Positions 18,242 through 30,090 of a DNA stretch of 64,000 nucleotides are shown here, in pieces. The notes below the pieces were generated by a model that saw nothing but the letters and a program-made list of their open reading frames with translations, did no database searches and was not told where the DNA came from. Origin of the DNA: an uncultured Erythrobacter sp. (GTDB lineage Bacteria; Pseudomonadota; Alphaproteobacteria; Sphingomonadales; Sphingomonadaceae). The DNA lies in contig CANMZA010000002.1 of assembly GCA_947502305.1 (NCBI GenBank), forward strand, positions 124,001 to 188,000, given 5' to 3'. The number at the start of each line of letters is the position of its first letter. Position 1 is the first letter of the stretch. The translations under genes were made by a program, and so were the position numbers.

Positions 18242-19075
18242 ATGGAAACTCTCTGGAACAATTATCGCTGGCCAATTGTCATCTTGGGTCTCGCCATCCT
18301 AGGTGTGATGATGAGCGCCTATGTGGTGAACGAAGAAGAACAAGCGGTTGTCATCCGCACAGGTGAACCGGTGCGGATCGTTAATCGGCCTGGCGGTGAC
18401 TATCCTGCTGGTTTGTATTTCCGCATCCCTCTGATCGAGACGGTACGCAAGATTGAAAAGCGCGTCCTCGATCTGGAAATGACGCAGGAAGAAGTGCTCT
18501 CCAACGATCAACAACGCCTGCTGGTAGATGCCTATGCCCGGTTCCGCATCGTCAATCCGAAACAGATGATCGAACGTGCAGGAACAACCGAAGGCGTTCG
18601 CATCGCTTTGGAACCGATCCTGAACTCTGCGCTTCGCCAAGAATTGGGCCGCCGGACATTCGCCGCCATGCTGACCGCTGAACGGGGCACTGCGCTCGCC
18701 AATGTACGTGAAAACCTTGACCGAGAGGCGCGGCAATATGGCGCAGAGGTCATCGACGTTCAGATCAAACGCACTGATTTGCCGTCTGGCGCACCATTGC
18801 AATCGGCATTTCAACGGATGGAATCGGACCGTGAACGCGAGGCCCGGACCATTCGCGCCGCTGGTACGCGCGATGCCCGGGTGATCCGCGCAGAGGCTGA
18901 TGCTGAAGCCGCACGGATCTATGCCGAAAGCTTTGGTCAGGACGGAGAATTCTATGACTTTTACCGGGCGATGCAGAGTTACGAGGCAACCTTTGCTCGA
19001 GGCGAAGGGCGCGGGGAAAGTTCAATTATCATGTCGCAGGACAATGAATTCTTGCGCCAGTTCCGCGGGCGCTAG
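18242..19075 (+). CDS. hflC: protease modulator HflC
   Basis: 'VNEEEQAVVIRTGEPVRIVNRPG...GLYFRIPLIETV' SPFH protein following hflK. Confidence 0.93.
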   Translation: METLWNNYRWPIVILGLAILGVMMSAYVVNEEEQAVVIRTGEPVRIVNRPGGDYPAGLYFRIPLIETVRKIEKRVLDLEMTQEEVLSNDQQRLLVDAYARFRIVNPKQMIERAGTTEGVRIALEPILNSALRQELGRRTFAAMLTAERGTALANVRENLDREARQYGAEVIDVQIKRTDLPSGAPLQSAFQRMESDREREARTIRAAGTRDARVIRAEADAEAARIYAESFGQDGEFYDFYRAMQSYEATFARGEGRGESSIIMSQDNEFLRQFRGR

Positions 19076-19266
19076 TCAGCACGGTCGGGCAGAGCCGCTT
19101 GCGTAGAGTAACGAATACATAGGATCAGACGAACAGCTGATATAAAGCTACCGACTACAAGTGTGTTCAATCGCCGTTCACTGCGTCTAAGCGCATTGTG
19201 AGGGCGTAACTGGAATGAAACTGACTGCTGGGAAACGGCGGTCTAGATGAAAAGGAACGAGAGGAC

Positions 19267-20802
19267 GTGAGCAACGTGCGGTATGTTTATGGACTGACGA
19301 GCGCGCTTTTGGTGGGGGGTGCAGCGATCTCGCTGATGACCGGATACCCTGCGGGCGCACAGGTGGCACAGAACGAAGGTTCAGTGATGAACCAAGTGGT
19401 TCCAATTGAGGGTGCACCGGCGAGCTTTGCCGACCTAACCGAGCAATTGCAGCCCGCAGTGGTGAACATCGCGACGCGCCAATCGATCCAGGTCGACCGC
19501 AATCCATTTGCTGGCACGCCGTTTGCCGAATTGTTCAATCGCCGCCGCGGCGGCAATAACGCCCCGCAAACGCGTGAGGCGCAATCGCTGGGCTCTGGAT
19601 TTATTATCAGCGCCGATGGGTTTGTTGTGACCAACAATCACGTCGTTTCGCCGGATAACCGCGCAACGCTTGAAGAAATCACGATCACCATGCCGGATGG
19701 CACGGAATATCAAGCGGAACTGGTCGGAGCAGATGCGGCATCTGATCTGGCGGTCCTGAAAATCCAGTCAGAAAACACTTTCCCGTTTGTGAATTTCGGC
19801 GATTCTGCTGCAACTCGCGTGGGCGAATGGGTGGTTGCCATCGGCAATCCCTTTGGTCTTGGCGGAACCGTAACATCGGGCATCGTTTCGGCGGTGTATC
19901 GTAACACCGGACAAGGCGGCGCTTATGACCGCTTCATCCAAACCGATGCCAGCATCAATCGCGGCAATTCCGGCGGACCTTTGTTCGACATGCGCGGCAA
20001 TGTGATCGGCATTAACAATGCGATTTTCTCGCCATCCGGCGGCAGCGTAGGCATCGGCTTTGCGATCCCAGCTGAAATTGCCGCTCCGATTGTGGAGCAA
20101 TTGCGGCAGGGCAACGAAATTGAGCGCGGCTTCTTAGGCGTTAGCCTTGAGCCAATGAATGACGATCTGGCCGATTCGCTTGGCCTACCGCGCAATCGCG
20201 GTGAGATGGTTCAATCCGTGCAAGATGACAGCGCCGCGGACAGTGCTGGCCTGCGCGCGGGCGATATTATCGTCAGCGTGAATGGCCAAGAGGTCACCTC
20301 GGAACAGACAGTGTCTTTCTTGGTCGCGAATATCGCGCCGGGCGAAAATGTCGCAGTCGACGCGATCCGCGATGGCAACCGTATCTCCTTGAACGCGACC
20401 TTGGGCAAACGCCCAAGCGAAGCGGAATTGGCGCAGCAACAGCAAACATTTGACCCTGATTCAGAAGAGCCAATGGCACCCGACGAATCTGACGAGATGA
20501 TTGCGGAAAAACTCGGCCTTCAAGTGCTCGAAATGACCCCGCAAATCGCACGCAGCTTGGGCGTTGATGCCGATACGGCTGGATTGGTCGTCGGTGCGGT
20601 CGATCCAAATTCTGATGCAGGCCGCAAGGGGCTGCGCCGGGGCGACATTATTCTGTCAGCCAATTATCAGGCCGTCAGCACGATCGAAGGGCTGCGCGAA
20701 CAGATTACCGCGGCTGAGGCGGGTGACCGCGATGCGGTGCTGCTTCGCATTCAGCGCCGCGGTGCGCCGCCGCGATTCTTGCCGGTCCGCCTGCGGCAAT
20801 GA
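19267..20802 (+). CDS. Do/DegP-type periplasmic serine endoprotease with two PDZ domains
   Basis: 'GSGFIISADGFVVTNNHVV', 'DAASDLAVLKI', 'QTDASINRGNSGGPLFD' His-Asp-Ser triad plus two PDZ repeats. Confidence 0.95.
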   Translation: MSNVRYVYGLTSALLVGGAAISLMTGYPAGAQVAQNEGSVMNQVVPIEGAPASFADLTEQLQPAVVNIATRQSIQVDRNPFAGTPFAELFNRRRGGNNAPQTREAQSLGSGFIISADGFVVTNNHVVSPDNRATLEEITITMPDGTEYQAELVGADAASDLAVLKIQSENTFPFVNFGDSAATRVGEWVVAIGNPFGLGGTVTSGIVSAVYRNTGQGGAYDRFIQTDASINRGNSGGPLFDMRGNVIGINNAIFSPSGGSVGIGFAIPAEIAAPIVEQLRQGNEIERGFLGVSLEPMNDDLADSLGLPRNRGEMVQSVQDDSAADSAGLRAGDIIVSVNGQEVTSEQTVSFLVANIAPGENVAVDAIRDGNRISLNATLGKRPSEAELAQQQQTFDPDSEEPMAPDESDEMIAEKLGLQVLEMTPQIARSLGVDADTAGLVVGAVDPNSDAGRKGLRRGDIILSANYQAVSTIEGLREQITAAEAGDRDAVLLRIQRRGAPPRFLPVRLRQ

Positions 20803-20850
20803 TTGCTGCTACTTTGGGCGCATGATTTCGAATGCCCTTGAGGCACAAAA

Positions 20851-20886
20851 AAGCCCCCCGGAGCAATTGGCTCCGGGGGGCTTTTT
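20851..20886 (+). terminator. Strong Rho-independent (likely bidirectional) terminator between degP-like and PBP1A genes
   Basis: AAGCCCCCCGGAGC-caattgg-GCTCCGGGGGGCTTTTT; A-run on the other flank supports bidirectionality between convergent genes. Confidence 0.9.
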
Positions 20887-20897
20887 CTATGGCTGCG

Positions 20898-23237
20898 TTA
20901 GTTCGCTGACGCCTGAGAGTTGTTCGGCTCTGCAACGCTCTCCGGCCTAGGCGGTGCGGTCGCTGGCGGAGCGGGCGGGCCAGTACCCGGCCTCGTATTT
21001 GGCCGATTAATGGGCAGAGTGTTGGGCGCAGGCCCGCGATCACCATCTCGCGGTTCAATGCTCTGCCCTGTCGCTTGCTCCAGGAAATCTTGGCTGGCGG
21101 CGGGTGGTGGCTCTGGCACTGGAACTAAACCGCCCGGGCTCTCGCCATCCACATCAAAATCACTGTCGCGATTTTCGCGGCGGCCTGGTTCGATCAGATT
21201 GCCCTGTTCGTCGATGAAGTAATAATCATCGGGATCACCAAACATGGCCTCTTCATCAGGTTCCAAGCGCCATTCCGGCAGGCTCAATTCCGTATCGAAT
21301 TCTTCCACTGCGCGGTCTTTGACGGCATAGCGCATATAGGCGGCAAAGGCGCGGGCTGGCGCGCGCCCACCTTGCAATCCGGGCACCGCGCGCGCGTCAT
21401 CACGGCCCATCCAAACGCCGGTGGTGATGCCGCTGGAGAACCCGACGAACCACCCGTCTTTGTTCGAACTGGTTGTGCCCGTTTTGCCAGCGACAGGCCG
21501 GCCAATTTGTGCGGCGCGGCCTGTGCCGGTCTGCACGGCAGCTTGCAGCAGATCGGTCATCCCGGCGGCAACGTAGTCGGGCACCAATTGCGTCTCACGC
21601 GCACGCTCATGCTCGTAAATCGTCTCTCCATCAGCTGTAGTGACTTTCAAGATGCCATACGGCTCCACTGCCATCCCGCCCGCGGATACCGCGGCAAAGG
21701 CGCGGGTCATTTCAATCAGGCGCACTTCACTCGCCCCCAATACCATTGACGGGAATGTGGAGATTGGACTGCTGACCCCGAAACGCCGCGCCATTGAGGC
21801 AACCGTGCCAAAGCCGACTTCATTGCCCAATTGCGCCGCGACGGTGTTGATCGAATAGGCGAAGCTGGTGCGCAGCGTTGTATCGCCGACATTGCGCCCG
21901 TTGGAATTGCGCGGGCTCCACCCGTCAATTGTGACCGGCACGTCCTTCACCTCATCGGTGGGCGTATATCCAGCCTCTAACGCGGCGAGATAGACGAACA
22001 ATTTCCACGATGATCCCGGTTGCCGCATCGCGCTGGTGGCGCGATTGAAATTGCTTTCCACATAATCGGTCCCGCCAACCAAAGCGAGGATCGCGCCGTC
22101 ACGATCCACGCTGACCAAAGCGCCTTGTGTGCCATCTGGCGTGTTCGCATCAATCGAGGCGGTCGCGGCGCGTTGCATGCCGACGTCTAACGTCGTCCAC
22201 ACCTCCAACGGGGCGTTGGTTTCAGGCAGCAACAAGTCGAGTTGAGGCAGCGCCCAATCGGTAAAGTAGCGAACGGAATTTTGCCCCGATTGCTGTTTTA
22301 GCTCGACGGTGTCGACATCGACATTGGCCTCAGCCGCGGTGATGTAATTCTGCTCCCGCATCAATCTCAACACGACTTGCGCGCGATCAACGGCGGCCTG
22401 CACATCGGCGGTCGGGGAATAGCGGCTAGGGGCCTTCACCAGACCTGCGATGATGGAGGCTTCTGCGACCGACAATTCGGTGCCGGGGTGGCTGAAGAAT
22501 TTGCGGCTGGCGCTGTCCACACCATATGCACCGCCGCCAAAATAGACTTTGTTGAGATACAATTCGAGCAATTGCTCTTTGGAAAAACGCCATTCCAACG
22601 CCATCGCCAACACGGCCTCACGCGCTTTGCGATCAATCGTGCGGTTAGAGGAAAGGAAAAGATTGCGCGCCAATTGCTGCGATATGGTCGACGTGCCGCC
22701 GACCCGCGAGCGTGTTCCCATGATCCCTTCGACAATGGCGCCGCCAGTGCGCCAAAAATCAATGCCGAAATGCGAATGGAACCGGCGATCCTCGACCGCG
22801 ACCATCGCGTTGCGCATATTTTCCGGCAATTCATCATGGCTCAGCCATTCGCCATAGCTGGGGCCGATTTCGACAATTTCGCTGCCATCGCGGGCTCGCA
22901 CCAAAATGGTTTGGCCGGTTTGATTGGCCTTTAACTGCTGAAAGCTGGGGATTTCGCGTGCCGCAAACCCAACAGCAAAGGCCAGAAACACGGCGCCCAA
23001 CACCGCCGCAGCAGCCCCCCAAATCGTCAGGCGCTTGGTCCATTTCCATAGGAAGGACGGCTTATTCGGCCCACCAGAGGCGCCGCCAGAAGCCGCACCA
23101 TTCCTCGAAAGGCGCTTTTTGCCGCCGCCGCTTTTGCCTCCAGAGCCGCCAGAACCAGATTTGGCACGGTCGCTGGCCGCCCGGCGAGAGCCGCGCTTAC
23201 CTTTGTTCTGGAGGTTATCACCCCGCTTAGACATCAA
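20898..23237 (-). CDS. penicillin-binding protein 1A family (bifunctional glycosyltransferase/transpeptidase)
   Basis: 'VAVEDRRFHSHFGIDFWRTGGA', 'GGTSTISQQLARNLFLS', 'RQPGSSWKLFVYLAALE', 'VAGKTGTTSSNKDGWFVGFS'. Confidence 0.95.
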   Translation of the reverse strand: MMSKRGDNLQNKGKRGSRRAASDRAKSGSGGSGGKSGGGKKRLSRNGAASGGASGGPNKPSFLWKWTKRLTIWGAAAAVLGAVFLAFAVGFAAREIPSFQQLKANQTGQTILVRARDGSEIVEIGPSYGEWLSHDELPENMRNAMVAVEDRRFHSHFGIDFWRTGGAIVEGIMGTRSRVGGTSTISQQLARNLFLSSNRTIDRKAREAVLAMALEWRFSKEQLLELYLNKVYFGGGAYGVDSASRKFFSHPGTELSVAEASIIAGLVKAPSRYSPTADVQAAVDRAQVVLRLMREQNYITAAEANVDVDTVELKQQSGQNSVRYFTDWALPQLDLLLPETNAPLEVWTTLDVGMQRAATASIDANTPDGTQGALVSVDRDGAILALVGGTDYVESNFNRATSAMRQPGSSWKLFVYLAALEAGYTPTDEVKDVPVTIDGWSPRNSNGRNVGDTTLRTSFAYSINTVAAQLGNEVGFGTVASMARRFGVSSPISTFPSMVLGASEVRLIEMTRAFAAVSAGGMAVEPYGILKVTTADGETIYEHERARETQLVPDYVAAGMTDLLQAAVQTGTGRAAQIGRPVAGKTGTTSSNKDGWFVGFSSGITTGVWMGRDDARAVPGLQGGRAPARAFAAYMRYAVKDRAVEEFDTELSLPEWRLEPDEEAMFGDPDDYYFIDEQGNLIEPGRRENRDSDFDVDGESPGGLVPVPEPPPAASQDFLEQATGQSIEPRDGDRGPAPNTLPINRPNTRPGTGPPAPPATAPPRPESVAEPNNSQASAN

Positions 23238-23363
23238 AACTCATTGTGTAATATTGCCTGAAACTGTTCAGCCTGCGCTATGCATAGGGCACTTGTAACC
23301 GGGCGTGAACACGAGCGCGGGTAACATCCCCCAAAACACGCAAAGCCATGCAATTCGGCGCTT

Positions 23364-23783
23364 CTAGTCCTCGGGCGCGAAATCGAGCGAGGCGGAGTTG
23401 ATGCAATAACGCAAGCCCCCTGCCTCTGGCGGTCCATCGGGAAAGACATGGCCCAAATGCCCGCCGCATGCTGAACACAGCACCTCTGTACGGACCATAC
23501 CGAACGACACGTCGCGGCGTTCTTCGACAGTTTCGGCATCTGCTGGCTTTGTAAAAGCGGGCCAGCCGCAGCCGCTATTGTATTTCGCATCGCTGGCAAA
23601 CAACAGCGTGCCGCAACCCGCGCAGGTGTATTCACCTTCATCATAATGCTTGTCATATTGCCCGGTGAAGGCCCGTTCCGTGCCCGCTTCGCGCAGCACA
23701 TGGTATTGCTCCGGCGTTAGCTTGGCGCGCCATTCGGCGTCTGTTTGACCCTTGGGGTCGGTGGTCTTGGAATTATCGCTCAT
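23364..23783 (-). CDS. msrB: peptide-methionine (R)-S-oxide reductase
   Basis: '[26 protein letters not shown]', '[18 protein letters not shown]', '[11 protein letters not shown]'. Confidence 0.96.
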   Translation of the reverse strand: MSDNSKTTDPKGQTDAEWRAKLTPEQYHVLREAGTERAFTGQYDKHYDEGEYTCAGCGTLLFASDAKYNSGCGWPAFTKPADAETVEERRDVSFGMVRTEVLCSACGGHLGHVFPDGPPEAGGLRYCINSASLDFAPED

Positions 23784-23792
23784 TCTTCTGTC

Positions 23793-24464
23793 TCACCCAT
23801 CAACTTGCGCATAATGCGCAGGCGGTTTGATCACATCCATCCGTTCCGACAAAAGCGGGCGGAAACTTGGGCGGCTCTTAAACACAGAATACCATCCGCG
23901 CGTTTGCTCATGCCCTTCCCAATCAATCCCGCCGAGATAATCGGAAACGCTGATCTGAGCCGCCGCCGCAAGGTCCGCCATGCTCATCGTCGATCCGGCC
24001 AGCCACGGACGATTATCGATCAACCAGTCCATATAATCGAGATGACCATGCGCCATTTTCATCGCTTCGCGCAATGCGCGGCTGTCGGGAGGTTGGCGCA
24101 GAACCAGCCGCTTCTTCATCCGTTCCAGCAGCAAAGGCGCGGTGACGTCATTGTAGAAATTCTCATCAAACAGCGCCGTCAGGCGGCGAATCTCGGCCCG
24201 GCCCGCCGCGGTGCCGTTGATCATCGGTGACCGGTCAACCGTCTCCTCCAAATATTCGCCAATCGCGCGGCTGTCGGCCAAAGTTATGCCTTTGCCTTCA
24301 TTTACCAGAACAGGCGTCCGGCCCGCAGCATTGAGGTTTAAGAACGCGTCTGACGCTGCCCAAGGGTCCTCACGCAGCAATTCATAGGCGACATTTTTCT
24401 CGCCCATTAATAAACGAATTTTGCGCGAAAACGGGCACAAGGGAAATTGATAAAGCTGCCACAT
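23793..24464 (-). CDS. glutathione S-transferase family protein
   Basis: 'MWQLYQFPLCPFSRKIRLLMGEKNV...GRTPVLVNEGKGITLADSRAIGEYLEE'. Confidence 0.9.
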   Translation of the reverse strand: MWQLYQFPLCPFSRKIRLLMGEKNVAYELLREDPWAASDAFLNLNAAGRTPVLVNEGKGITLADSRAIGEYLEETVDRSPMINGTAAGRAEIRRLTALFDENFYNDVTAPLLLERMKKRLVLRQPPDSRALREAMKMAHGHLDYMDWLIDNRPWLAGSTMSMADLAAAAQISVSDYLGGIDWEGHEQTRGWYSVFKSRPSFRPLLSERMDVIKPPAHYAQVDG

Positions 24465-24528
24465 AACGACGTTCCTCTTGCCCGAGAATGGAGGTGTTTG
24501 CCAGTAAGATCAGAGGCGTTCTGAAAAC

Positions 24529-24930
24529 TTACAGACCGGCGGACTGTTTCATCAAAAGGCAGGCTGGCATCATCGACTGCACTTGCCGGACCCCGGCTGC
24601 ACTATCCAGATCGCTAACCTCGCGCACGATCAATCGGGCGACGGCGTCACGGGTCAAATCGTGGCTGTCCATCAGGTTGGCCACCGTGCGGACAAAAAAT
24701 TCGCGCCCGCCGCCATTTTCCATGTCGGGATAGGATGCGCCGCGCGGGTCATTGTCACGTTGCCAACGGCCGACCACCGCGAATGCGACACCGCAGCGCG
24801 CCGTGGCCGCCTCTTCGATGGGTAAATCAGCCAAAGAGGTGATCGTTTCTGGCGAAGCGGAAGGAGCAGCGGAGGTGGCAGCTTGCAGGGCGAGCGGCGC
24901 TAAGATCGCGGCCATAAATATCGATGTCAT
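24529..24930 (-). CDS. hypothetical secreted protein
   Basis: Signal-peptide-like 'MTSIFMAAILAPLALQAATSAAPSA'; no recognised domain. Confidence 0.6.
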   Translation of the reverse strand: MTSIFMAAILAPLALQAATSAAPSASPETITSLADLPIEEAATARCGVAFAVVGRWQRDNDPRGASYPDMENGGGREFFVRTVANLMDSHDLTRDAVARLIVREVSDLDSAAGVRQVQSMMPACLLMKQSAGL

Positions 24931-25069
24931 AGTGCATCCTATTACGCGTCGTATGAACCCAAGGCTACCAAGCGCAGCACAGAAAGGTCGGTTATCACAA
25001 CGTCGGTTGTCAGGGCCGCCATCCGCGCCTACCTCGCCAGTGGTAATCTTAAAGAGAGGATACAACCCA

Positions 25070-25462
25070 ATGCTCAATCATGTCATGATCGGCTCGAACG
25101 ATATCGAACGATCCAAAACTTTCTATTCTGCGGTGTTGGCCGTTCTTGGCGCCGGCGAACCCTTCGTCAATGTCAACGACACTGGCCATACGCGCCTGTT
25201 CTATATGCATGATGGCAGCACATTCTCGATCAGCGAACCGATCAATGGCGAAGAGGCCAATTGCGCCAACGGTTTCACCATTGGTTTCAAATGCGATTCG
25301 CTGGAACAAGTGACAAAGCTGCACGATGTGGCCGTCGCCAATGGCGGCACCAGCGTCGAAGACCCTCCTGGCCCGCGCGAAGGGTCAATGGGCGTGATGA
25401 ATCTGTGCTACTTCCTCGACCCTGATGGCCACAAAATGTGCGGCATCCACCGTCCGGAATAA
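25070..25462 (+). CDS. VOC family (glyoxalase-like) protein
   Basis: 'MLNHVMIGSNDIERSKTFYSAVLAVLG...FLDPDGHKMCGIH'. Confidence 0.9.
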   Translation: MLNHVMIGSNDIERSKTFYSAVLAVLGAGEPFVNVNDTGHTRLFYMHDGSTFSISEPINGEEANCANGFTIGFKCDSLEQVTKLHDVAVANGGTSVEDPPGPREGSMGVMNLCYFLDPDGHKMCGIHRPE

Positions 25463-25485
25463 GAATTGGAAGAGTTTAGCTGCGT

Positions 25486-26085
25486 CTAGCGGCTAAGCTC
25501 AAACACCGCGAATTCGGCGCGCCAATTTGCCCCAATCGGCGAAATGGCGCGCTCGTCGGCGAAGAACCAAGAGCGCTCTATTTGGGCGCTCTTGGACTTT
25601 GCGAGATCGCGAAAATCATGTGTCGTCACATGGTGAATATTGTCCGTCTCATACCAGCTAACAGGCAATGCCCGCGTGACAGGCATCCGCCCCCCAAGCA
25701 GTAGCGCGGTGCGCGTGCGCCAATGGGCGAAATTGGGGAAGCTGACGAAAGCGCGACGGCCCACTCTGAGCAATTCATCCAGCATCAAATCAGGCCGCGC
25801 GGCTGTTTGCAGCGTCTGGCTGAGGATTGCGTAATCGAACGCTTTGTCAGGATAATTGGCAAGATCAGTGTCGGCGTCCCCTTGGACAACGGACAGCCCG
25901 CGCGCGACGCATCGCCCCACCAATTCGGCGTTGATCTCTAACCCGCGCGCATCGCAGTTCTTCTCCGCCTCCAGCACCCCCATCAACCCGCCATCGCCGC
26001 AACCAATATCGAGCACGCGCGATCCCGGCGTCACATGCGCGGCAATCGCAGCCAGATCAGGGCGCAATTCGGTGAGCCGTGTCAT
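25486..26085 (-). CDS. metW: methionine biosynthesis protein MetW
   Basis: '[22 protein letters not shown]', '[39 protein letters not shown]'; adjacent to metX. Confidence 0.93.
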   Translation of the reverse strand: MTRLTELRPDLAAIAAHVTPGSRVLDIGCGDGGLMGVLEAEKNCDARGLEINAELVGRCVARGLSVVQGDADTDLANYPDKAFDYAILSQTLQTAARPDLMLDELLRVGRRAFVSFPNFAHWRTRTALLLGGRMPVTRALPVSWYETDNIHHVTTHDFRDLAKSKSAQIERSWFFADERAISPIGANWRAEFAVFELSR

Positions 26086-27251
26086 TCAACGAACCCCCGA
26101 ACCACTTGATCCAACCCTTCATGCTCCAACAGGAAGCTGTCGTGCCCATTTGGCGCAGAAAGCTCGACAAAGCTGACCTTTGCCCCGGCGGCGTTGAGCG
26201 CATGGACGATATGGCGGCTTTCGGCGGTCGGATAGAGCCAGTCGGTGTCGAAACTGACGAGGCAGAACCGCGCGGTTGTTCCGGCAAAGGCATCGGCAAG
26301 TTTGCCGCCATGTTCCTCTGCAATATCCAGATAATCCATCGCCCGCGTGATATAGAGGTAGGAATTGGCGTCGAAACGCTGGGTGAAACCGCTGCCTTGA
26401 TAACGAAGGTAGCTTTCCACCTGAAAATCAGCGTCAAAACCAAAGCTCTTAGCACCGCGCGTTCCATCCGGGCGATCTTGCAAGCGCCGCCCGAATTTCG
26501 CGGTCAGGCCTTCTTCGGACAGATAGGTGATATGCGCCGCCATCCGTGCCACCGCCAGACCATTGTCCGGCGACGCATCACTGGCGTAATAATCGCCATC
26601 GGCCCAAGCGGGATCGGCCATAATCGCTTGGCGGCCCACCTCATGAAAGGCGATGTTTTGCGCCGAATGCCGCGCCGTTGAGGCAATGACCAACACCCGC
26701 GCCGCACGATCCGGCCAATTCGCGGCAAGGCTGAGCGCTTGCATCCCGCCCATCGATCCGCCGACGACCGCGTGCAATTGATCAATCCCCAGGCCATCGA
26801 GCAAGCCGACCAATCCGCGCACCATATCCCGCACCGTGATCACTGGGAAACGCATGCCATACGGCGCGTCATTTGCGTCGCTAGCAGAATCGAAAGCCGC
26901 AGGATCTGGGCTGGCCGGGCCGGTTGAGCCCATGCAGCTGCCGATGACATTGGCGCAAATCACATAGAACCGGTCTGTGTCGATCGGTTTGCCGGGGCCG
27001 ACCATTCGCTCCCACCAGCCGGGCTTGCCGGTCACCGGGTGCTTGCTGGCGACATATTGATCCCCCGTCAGCGCGTGACAGATCAGTACGGCGTTGGATT
27101 TATCCGCGTTAGGCTCACCATAAGTTTCATAGGCAATACGCGCGGCCTCAAGCGCCTGACCGCTATCCAGCGGCAGAGCCTTGGGCAGATCATAACTGGC
27201 GGAAACATGCGTCAAACGGGACAAAACCATCGGATTGGCCGGCGATGCCAT
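26082..27251 (-). CDS. metX: homoserine O-acetyltransferase
   Basis: '[16 protein letters not shown]', '[20 protein letters not shown]', 'NGHDSFLLE'; 4-nt overlap with metW. Confidence 0.95.
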   Translation of the reverse strand: MASPANPMVLSRLTHVSASYDLPKALPLDSGQALEAARIAYETYGEPNADKSNAVLICHALTGDQYVASKHPVTGKPGWWERMVGPGKPIDTDRFYVICANVIGSCMGSTGPASPDPAAFDSASDANDAPYGMRFPVITVRDMVRGLVGLLDGLGIDQLHAVVGGSMGGMQALSLAANWPDRAARVLVIASTARHSAQNIAFHEVGRQAIMADPAWADGDYYASDASPDNGLAVARMAAHITYLSEEGLTAKFGRRLQDRPDGTRGAKSFGFDADFQVESYLRYQGSGFTQRFDANSYLYITRAMDYLDIAEEHGGKLADAFAGTTARFCLVSFDTDWLYPTAESRHIVHALNAAGAKVSFVELSAPNGHDSFLLEHEGLDQVVRGFVE

Positions 27252-27343
27252 GAAAGCAGCGCGAGCGAAAAAATGAGAGTTTCCTCCCTTAACCGCTGCC
27301 CTCACGCTTGTCGAAGGGCGGTTTTTCTTTCAAGCGCTGTGAC

Positions 27344-28447
27344 ATGACAACGCGCCCTGCACCAAAGCCCTATATTCTTGGCATTCACGCCTATGTTCCC
27401 GGAAAATCCTCGGGCAAGGATGGCCGCGCCCTGACGAAACTGTCGGCAAATGAAAACCCGCTTGGGTCGAGCCCGATGGCTTTGGCCGCGCTTGAAGAAG
27501 TGCGCGGCGAGGCGGCGTCCTACCCTGATCCCGATGCCAAAGCCTTACGCGAAGCAATCGCCCAGCTGCACGGCTTGGAACCGGCGCGGATCGTATGCGG
27601 CACCGGTTCGGATGAATTGCTCAATCTGGCCGCACAAGGGTTTGCTGGGGCTGGCGATGAAGTGCTTTTCAGCCGCCATTCCTTTGCCGTTTACGACATC
27701 GCCGCGCGGCGATGCGGTGCGACGCCAGTGGAAGTGGACGACCGCGATTTTACTGCCGATGTCGAAGCTATGTTGGGCGCGGTAACAGACCGGACGCGGG
27801 TCGTTTTCCTAGCCAATCCCAACAATCCCACAGGTACATGGATATCCCCTTCACAGGTAAAACGGCTGCATGCTGGCTTGCCGGGTGCGGTGCTGTTGGT
27901 GCTCGACGAAGCTTACGGCGAATATATCGACCCGGCCTTGCAACGCGTGGGTTTCGAACTTGCCGCGACGCATGACAATGTGCTGGTCACGCGGACGTTT
28001 TCCAAAATTTACGGTCTGGCTGCAGAGCGTATTGGCTGGGCGACGGGCGCGCCGGCGCTGATTGATGTGCTCAACCGCATTCGCGGCCCCTTCAATGTTA
28101 CGGTGAGCGGACAAAAGGCCGCGCTTGCCGCAATTGGTGATCAAGATTTTGTGACCGCCAGCCGAGTACATAACGCCAAGCAGCGGGCGCAATTTGAGCA
28201 CGCCATCGCCGCTTTGGGCAATCACGGCCTATCCGCCGCACCGAGTGAAGCGAACTTTGTATTGGTGCAATTTGATGGCGATGTGCGCGCTGAAACGGCG
28301 CTTAACGCTTTGGCAGAGGCGGGTTATGCGGTCCGGCATTTGCCCGGTCAGGGCCTGCCTAATTCTCTGCGCATTACGATAGGCACAGCCGAGGATATGG
28401 CCAAAGTGACCGCGACATTGCAGGCATTATGCGGAGAAGCGTCATGA
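27344..28447 (+). CDS. hisC: histidinol-phosphate aminotransferase
   Basis: '[15 protein letters not shown]', '[12 protein letters not shown]', '[19 protein letters not shown]'. Confidence 0.93.
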   Translation: MTTRPAPKPYILGIHAYVPGKSSGKDGRALTKLSANENPLGSSPMALAALEEVRGEAASYPDPDAKALREAIAQLHGLEPARIVCGTGSDELLNLAAQGFAGAGDEVLFSRHSFAVYDIAARRCGATPVEVDDRDFTADVEAMLGAVTDRTRVVFLANPNNPTGTWISPSQVKRLHAGLPGAVLLVLDEAYGEYIDPALQRVGFELAATHDNVLVTRTFSKIYGLAAERIGWATGAPALIDVLNRIRGPFNVTVSGQKAALAAIGDQDFVTASRVHNAKQRAQFEHAIAALGNHGLSAAPSEANFVLVQFDGDVRAETALNALAEAGYAVRHLPGQGLPNSLRITIGTAEDMAKVTATLQALCGEAS

Positions 28448-29364
28448 CCGGCGAACGGAGCATCAAAAGCGTTGCGATCATTGGGCTAGGTCTGTTGGGC
28501 GGGTCCGTCGGCTTGGCGGTTCAAGCGCAAGCGCCCGGCATCATCACCACCGGATATGACCGCGACGCGGATGTGCGCAAAAAAGCGCGGGAACGCCAAT
28601 TGGCAGGGACAATTATCGACACCGCCGCCGACGCAGTGCGCGGGGCCGACCTCGTAATCCTATGTGTTCCGGTAGGCGCAATGGAAGTGGCGGCCGCGGA
28701 GTTCGCGGATCATCTGTCAGACCATGCGATCATTTCAGACGTGGGCTCATCCAAGCAAAGCGTTTCCGAAGCGCTCGCGCGCGCTTTACCCGGTCGCACA
28801 ATCATCCCCGCCCACCCGGTTGCCGGGACAGAGCAAAGCGGGCCAGAGGCTGGTTTTGCTGCGCTCTTCACCAATCGCTGGTGCATCCTGACCCCGGACA
28901 AAGACGCCGACCCGGCTGCGACTGCGGCGCTCAGCGAATTCTGGACCCAGCTGGGCGCGAATGTCGAATTGATGGATGCAAAGCACCACGATCTGGTCCT
29001 GGCCGTGACAAGCCATATTCCGCACCTGATCGCCTTTACGATTGTCGGGACAGCCAGTGATTTGGAAGAAGTAACCCGCAGCGAGGTCATCAAATATTCC
29101 GCCGGCGGCTTTCGCGATTTCACCCGCATTGCTGCATCCGATCCGGTGATGTGGCGCGATGTGTTCCTCAACAATAAAGGCGCAGTGCTGGAAATGTTGG
29201 GGCGTTTTTCCGAAGATCTCACGGCCCTGCAACGCGCCATTCGATCAGGTGACGGGGAAACCCTGCATGACCTGTTTAGCCGCACTCGCGCCATCCGCCG
29301 CGAGGTTATCAAAGAAGGCCAAGATGACGAACGGCCCGATTTTGGACGCGAAGACCATGAATAG
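28444..29364 (+). CDS. prephenate/arogenate dehydrogenase
   Basis: '[17 protein letters not shown]', '[13 protein letters not shown]', '[18 protein letters not shown]'; ATGA overlap with hisC. Confidence 0.92.
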   Translation: MTGERSIKSVAIIGLGLLGGSVGLAVQAQAPGIITTGYDRDADVRKKARERQLAGTIIDTAADAVRGADLVILCVPVGAMEVAAAEFADHLSDHAIISDVGSSKQSVSEALARALPGRTIIPAHPVAGTEQSGPEAGFAALFTNRWCILTPDKDADPAATAALSEFWTQLGANVELMDAKHHDLVLAVTSHIPHLIAFTIVGTASDLEEVTRSEVIKYSAGGFRDFTRIAASDPVMWRDVFLNNKGAVLEMLGRFSEDLTALQRAIRSGDGETLHDLFSRTRAIRREVIKEGQDDERPDFGREDHE

Positions 29365-29370
29365 AGCGCT

Positions 29371-30090
29371 CTAAGCGCTTGCGGGGTGCGGGTCCGCCGG
29401 GATGCTTTCGCTGGTGTTCAAAGCATTGATGGCGCGGTGAACCCGGCGCTCAATCTCATCGCGCGGCAGGCCGGCAGGAATCGTCTCCCCCACACGGTAT
29501 GTAATCGTGCCGGGCCGCTTAATCAGCCCTTGGTAAAGCGGCCCGCTATTCACCGCGATTGGCACGACCGGCAGGCGCAACAATTTGTAAATTCCCGCAA
29601 ATCCAGATTGCAGCGGCACTTCCTCACCATGCGCGACGCGCGTTCCTTCGGGAAAGATCACTAACGGACGCCCTTCATTGATACGGCCGCGCGCGGTCGC
29701 AATCATCGCACGCAGAGCGCGTGCGCCGCCATCACGCGCCACCGGAATCAATCCGTAAATCCGCGCCGACATGCCCCAGCCGGGGATCCAAAACAGCTCG
29801 CGCTTGGCAAACACGGTGGGAAATCCAAACAGACGCGGCATATCGATCGCTTCAAAGAAACTTTCATGTTTCACCGCGATCAAGACCGGCTCATCCGGGA
29901 TGACGCCCTCTTGGATCACCTCAATCCCTGCAATGCGGCGCACACACCACAAATGCCACCGCCCCCAAAGCGCGACGACTTTGCGCAATTGTTCGCGCCC
30001 AAACGGGATCGCCAGTACCGATGCGATCACCAACACCGCGCTAAATCCGTAAAAGACAGGATAGAAACCGAGGCTGCGCAGATAGGCCAT
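29371..30090 (-). CDS. 1-acyl-sn-glycerol-3-phosphate acyltransferase (PlsC family)
   Basis: 'VKHESFFEAIDMP' (HxxxxD-type: H-E-S-F-F-E) and 'VIFPEGTRVAHGE'. Confidence 0.88.
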   Translation of the reverse strand: MAYLRSLGFYPVFYGFSAVLVIASVLAIPFGREQLRKVVALWGRWHLWCVRRIAGIEVIQEGVIPDEPVLIAVKHESFFEAIDMPRLFGFPTVFAKRELFWIPGWGMSARIYGLIPVARDGGARALRAMIATARGRINEGRPLVIFPEGTRVAHGEEVPLQSGFAGIYKLLRLPVVPIAVNSGPLYQGLIKRPGTITYRVGETIPAGLPRDEIERRVHRAINALNTSESIPADPHPASA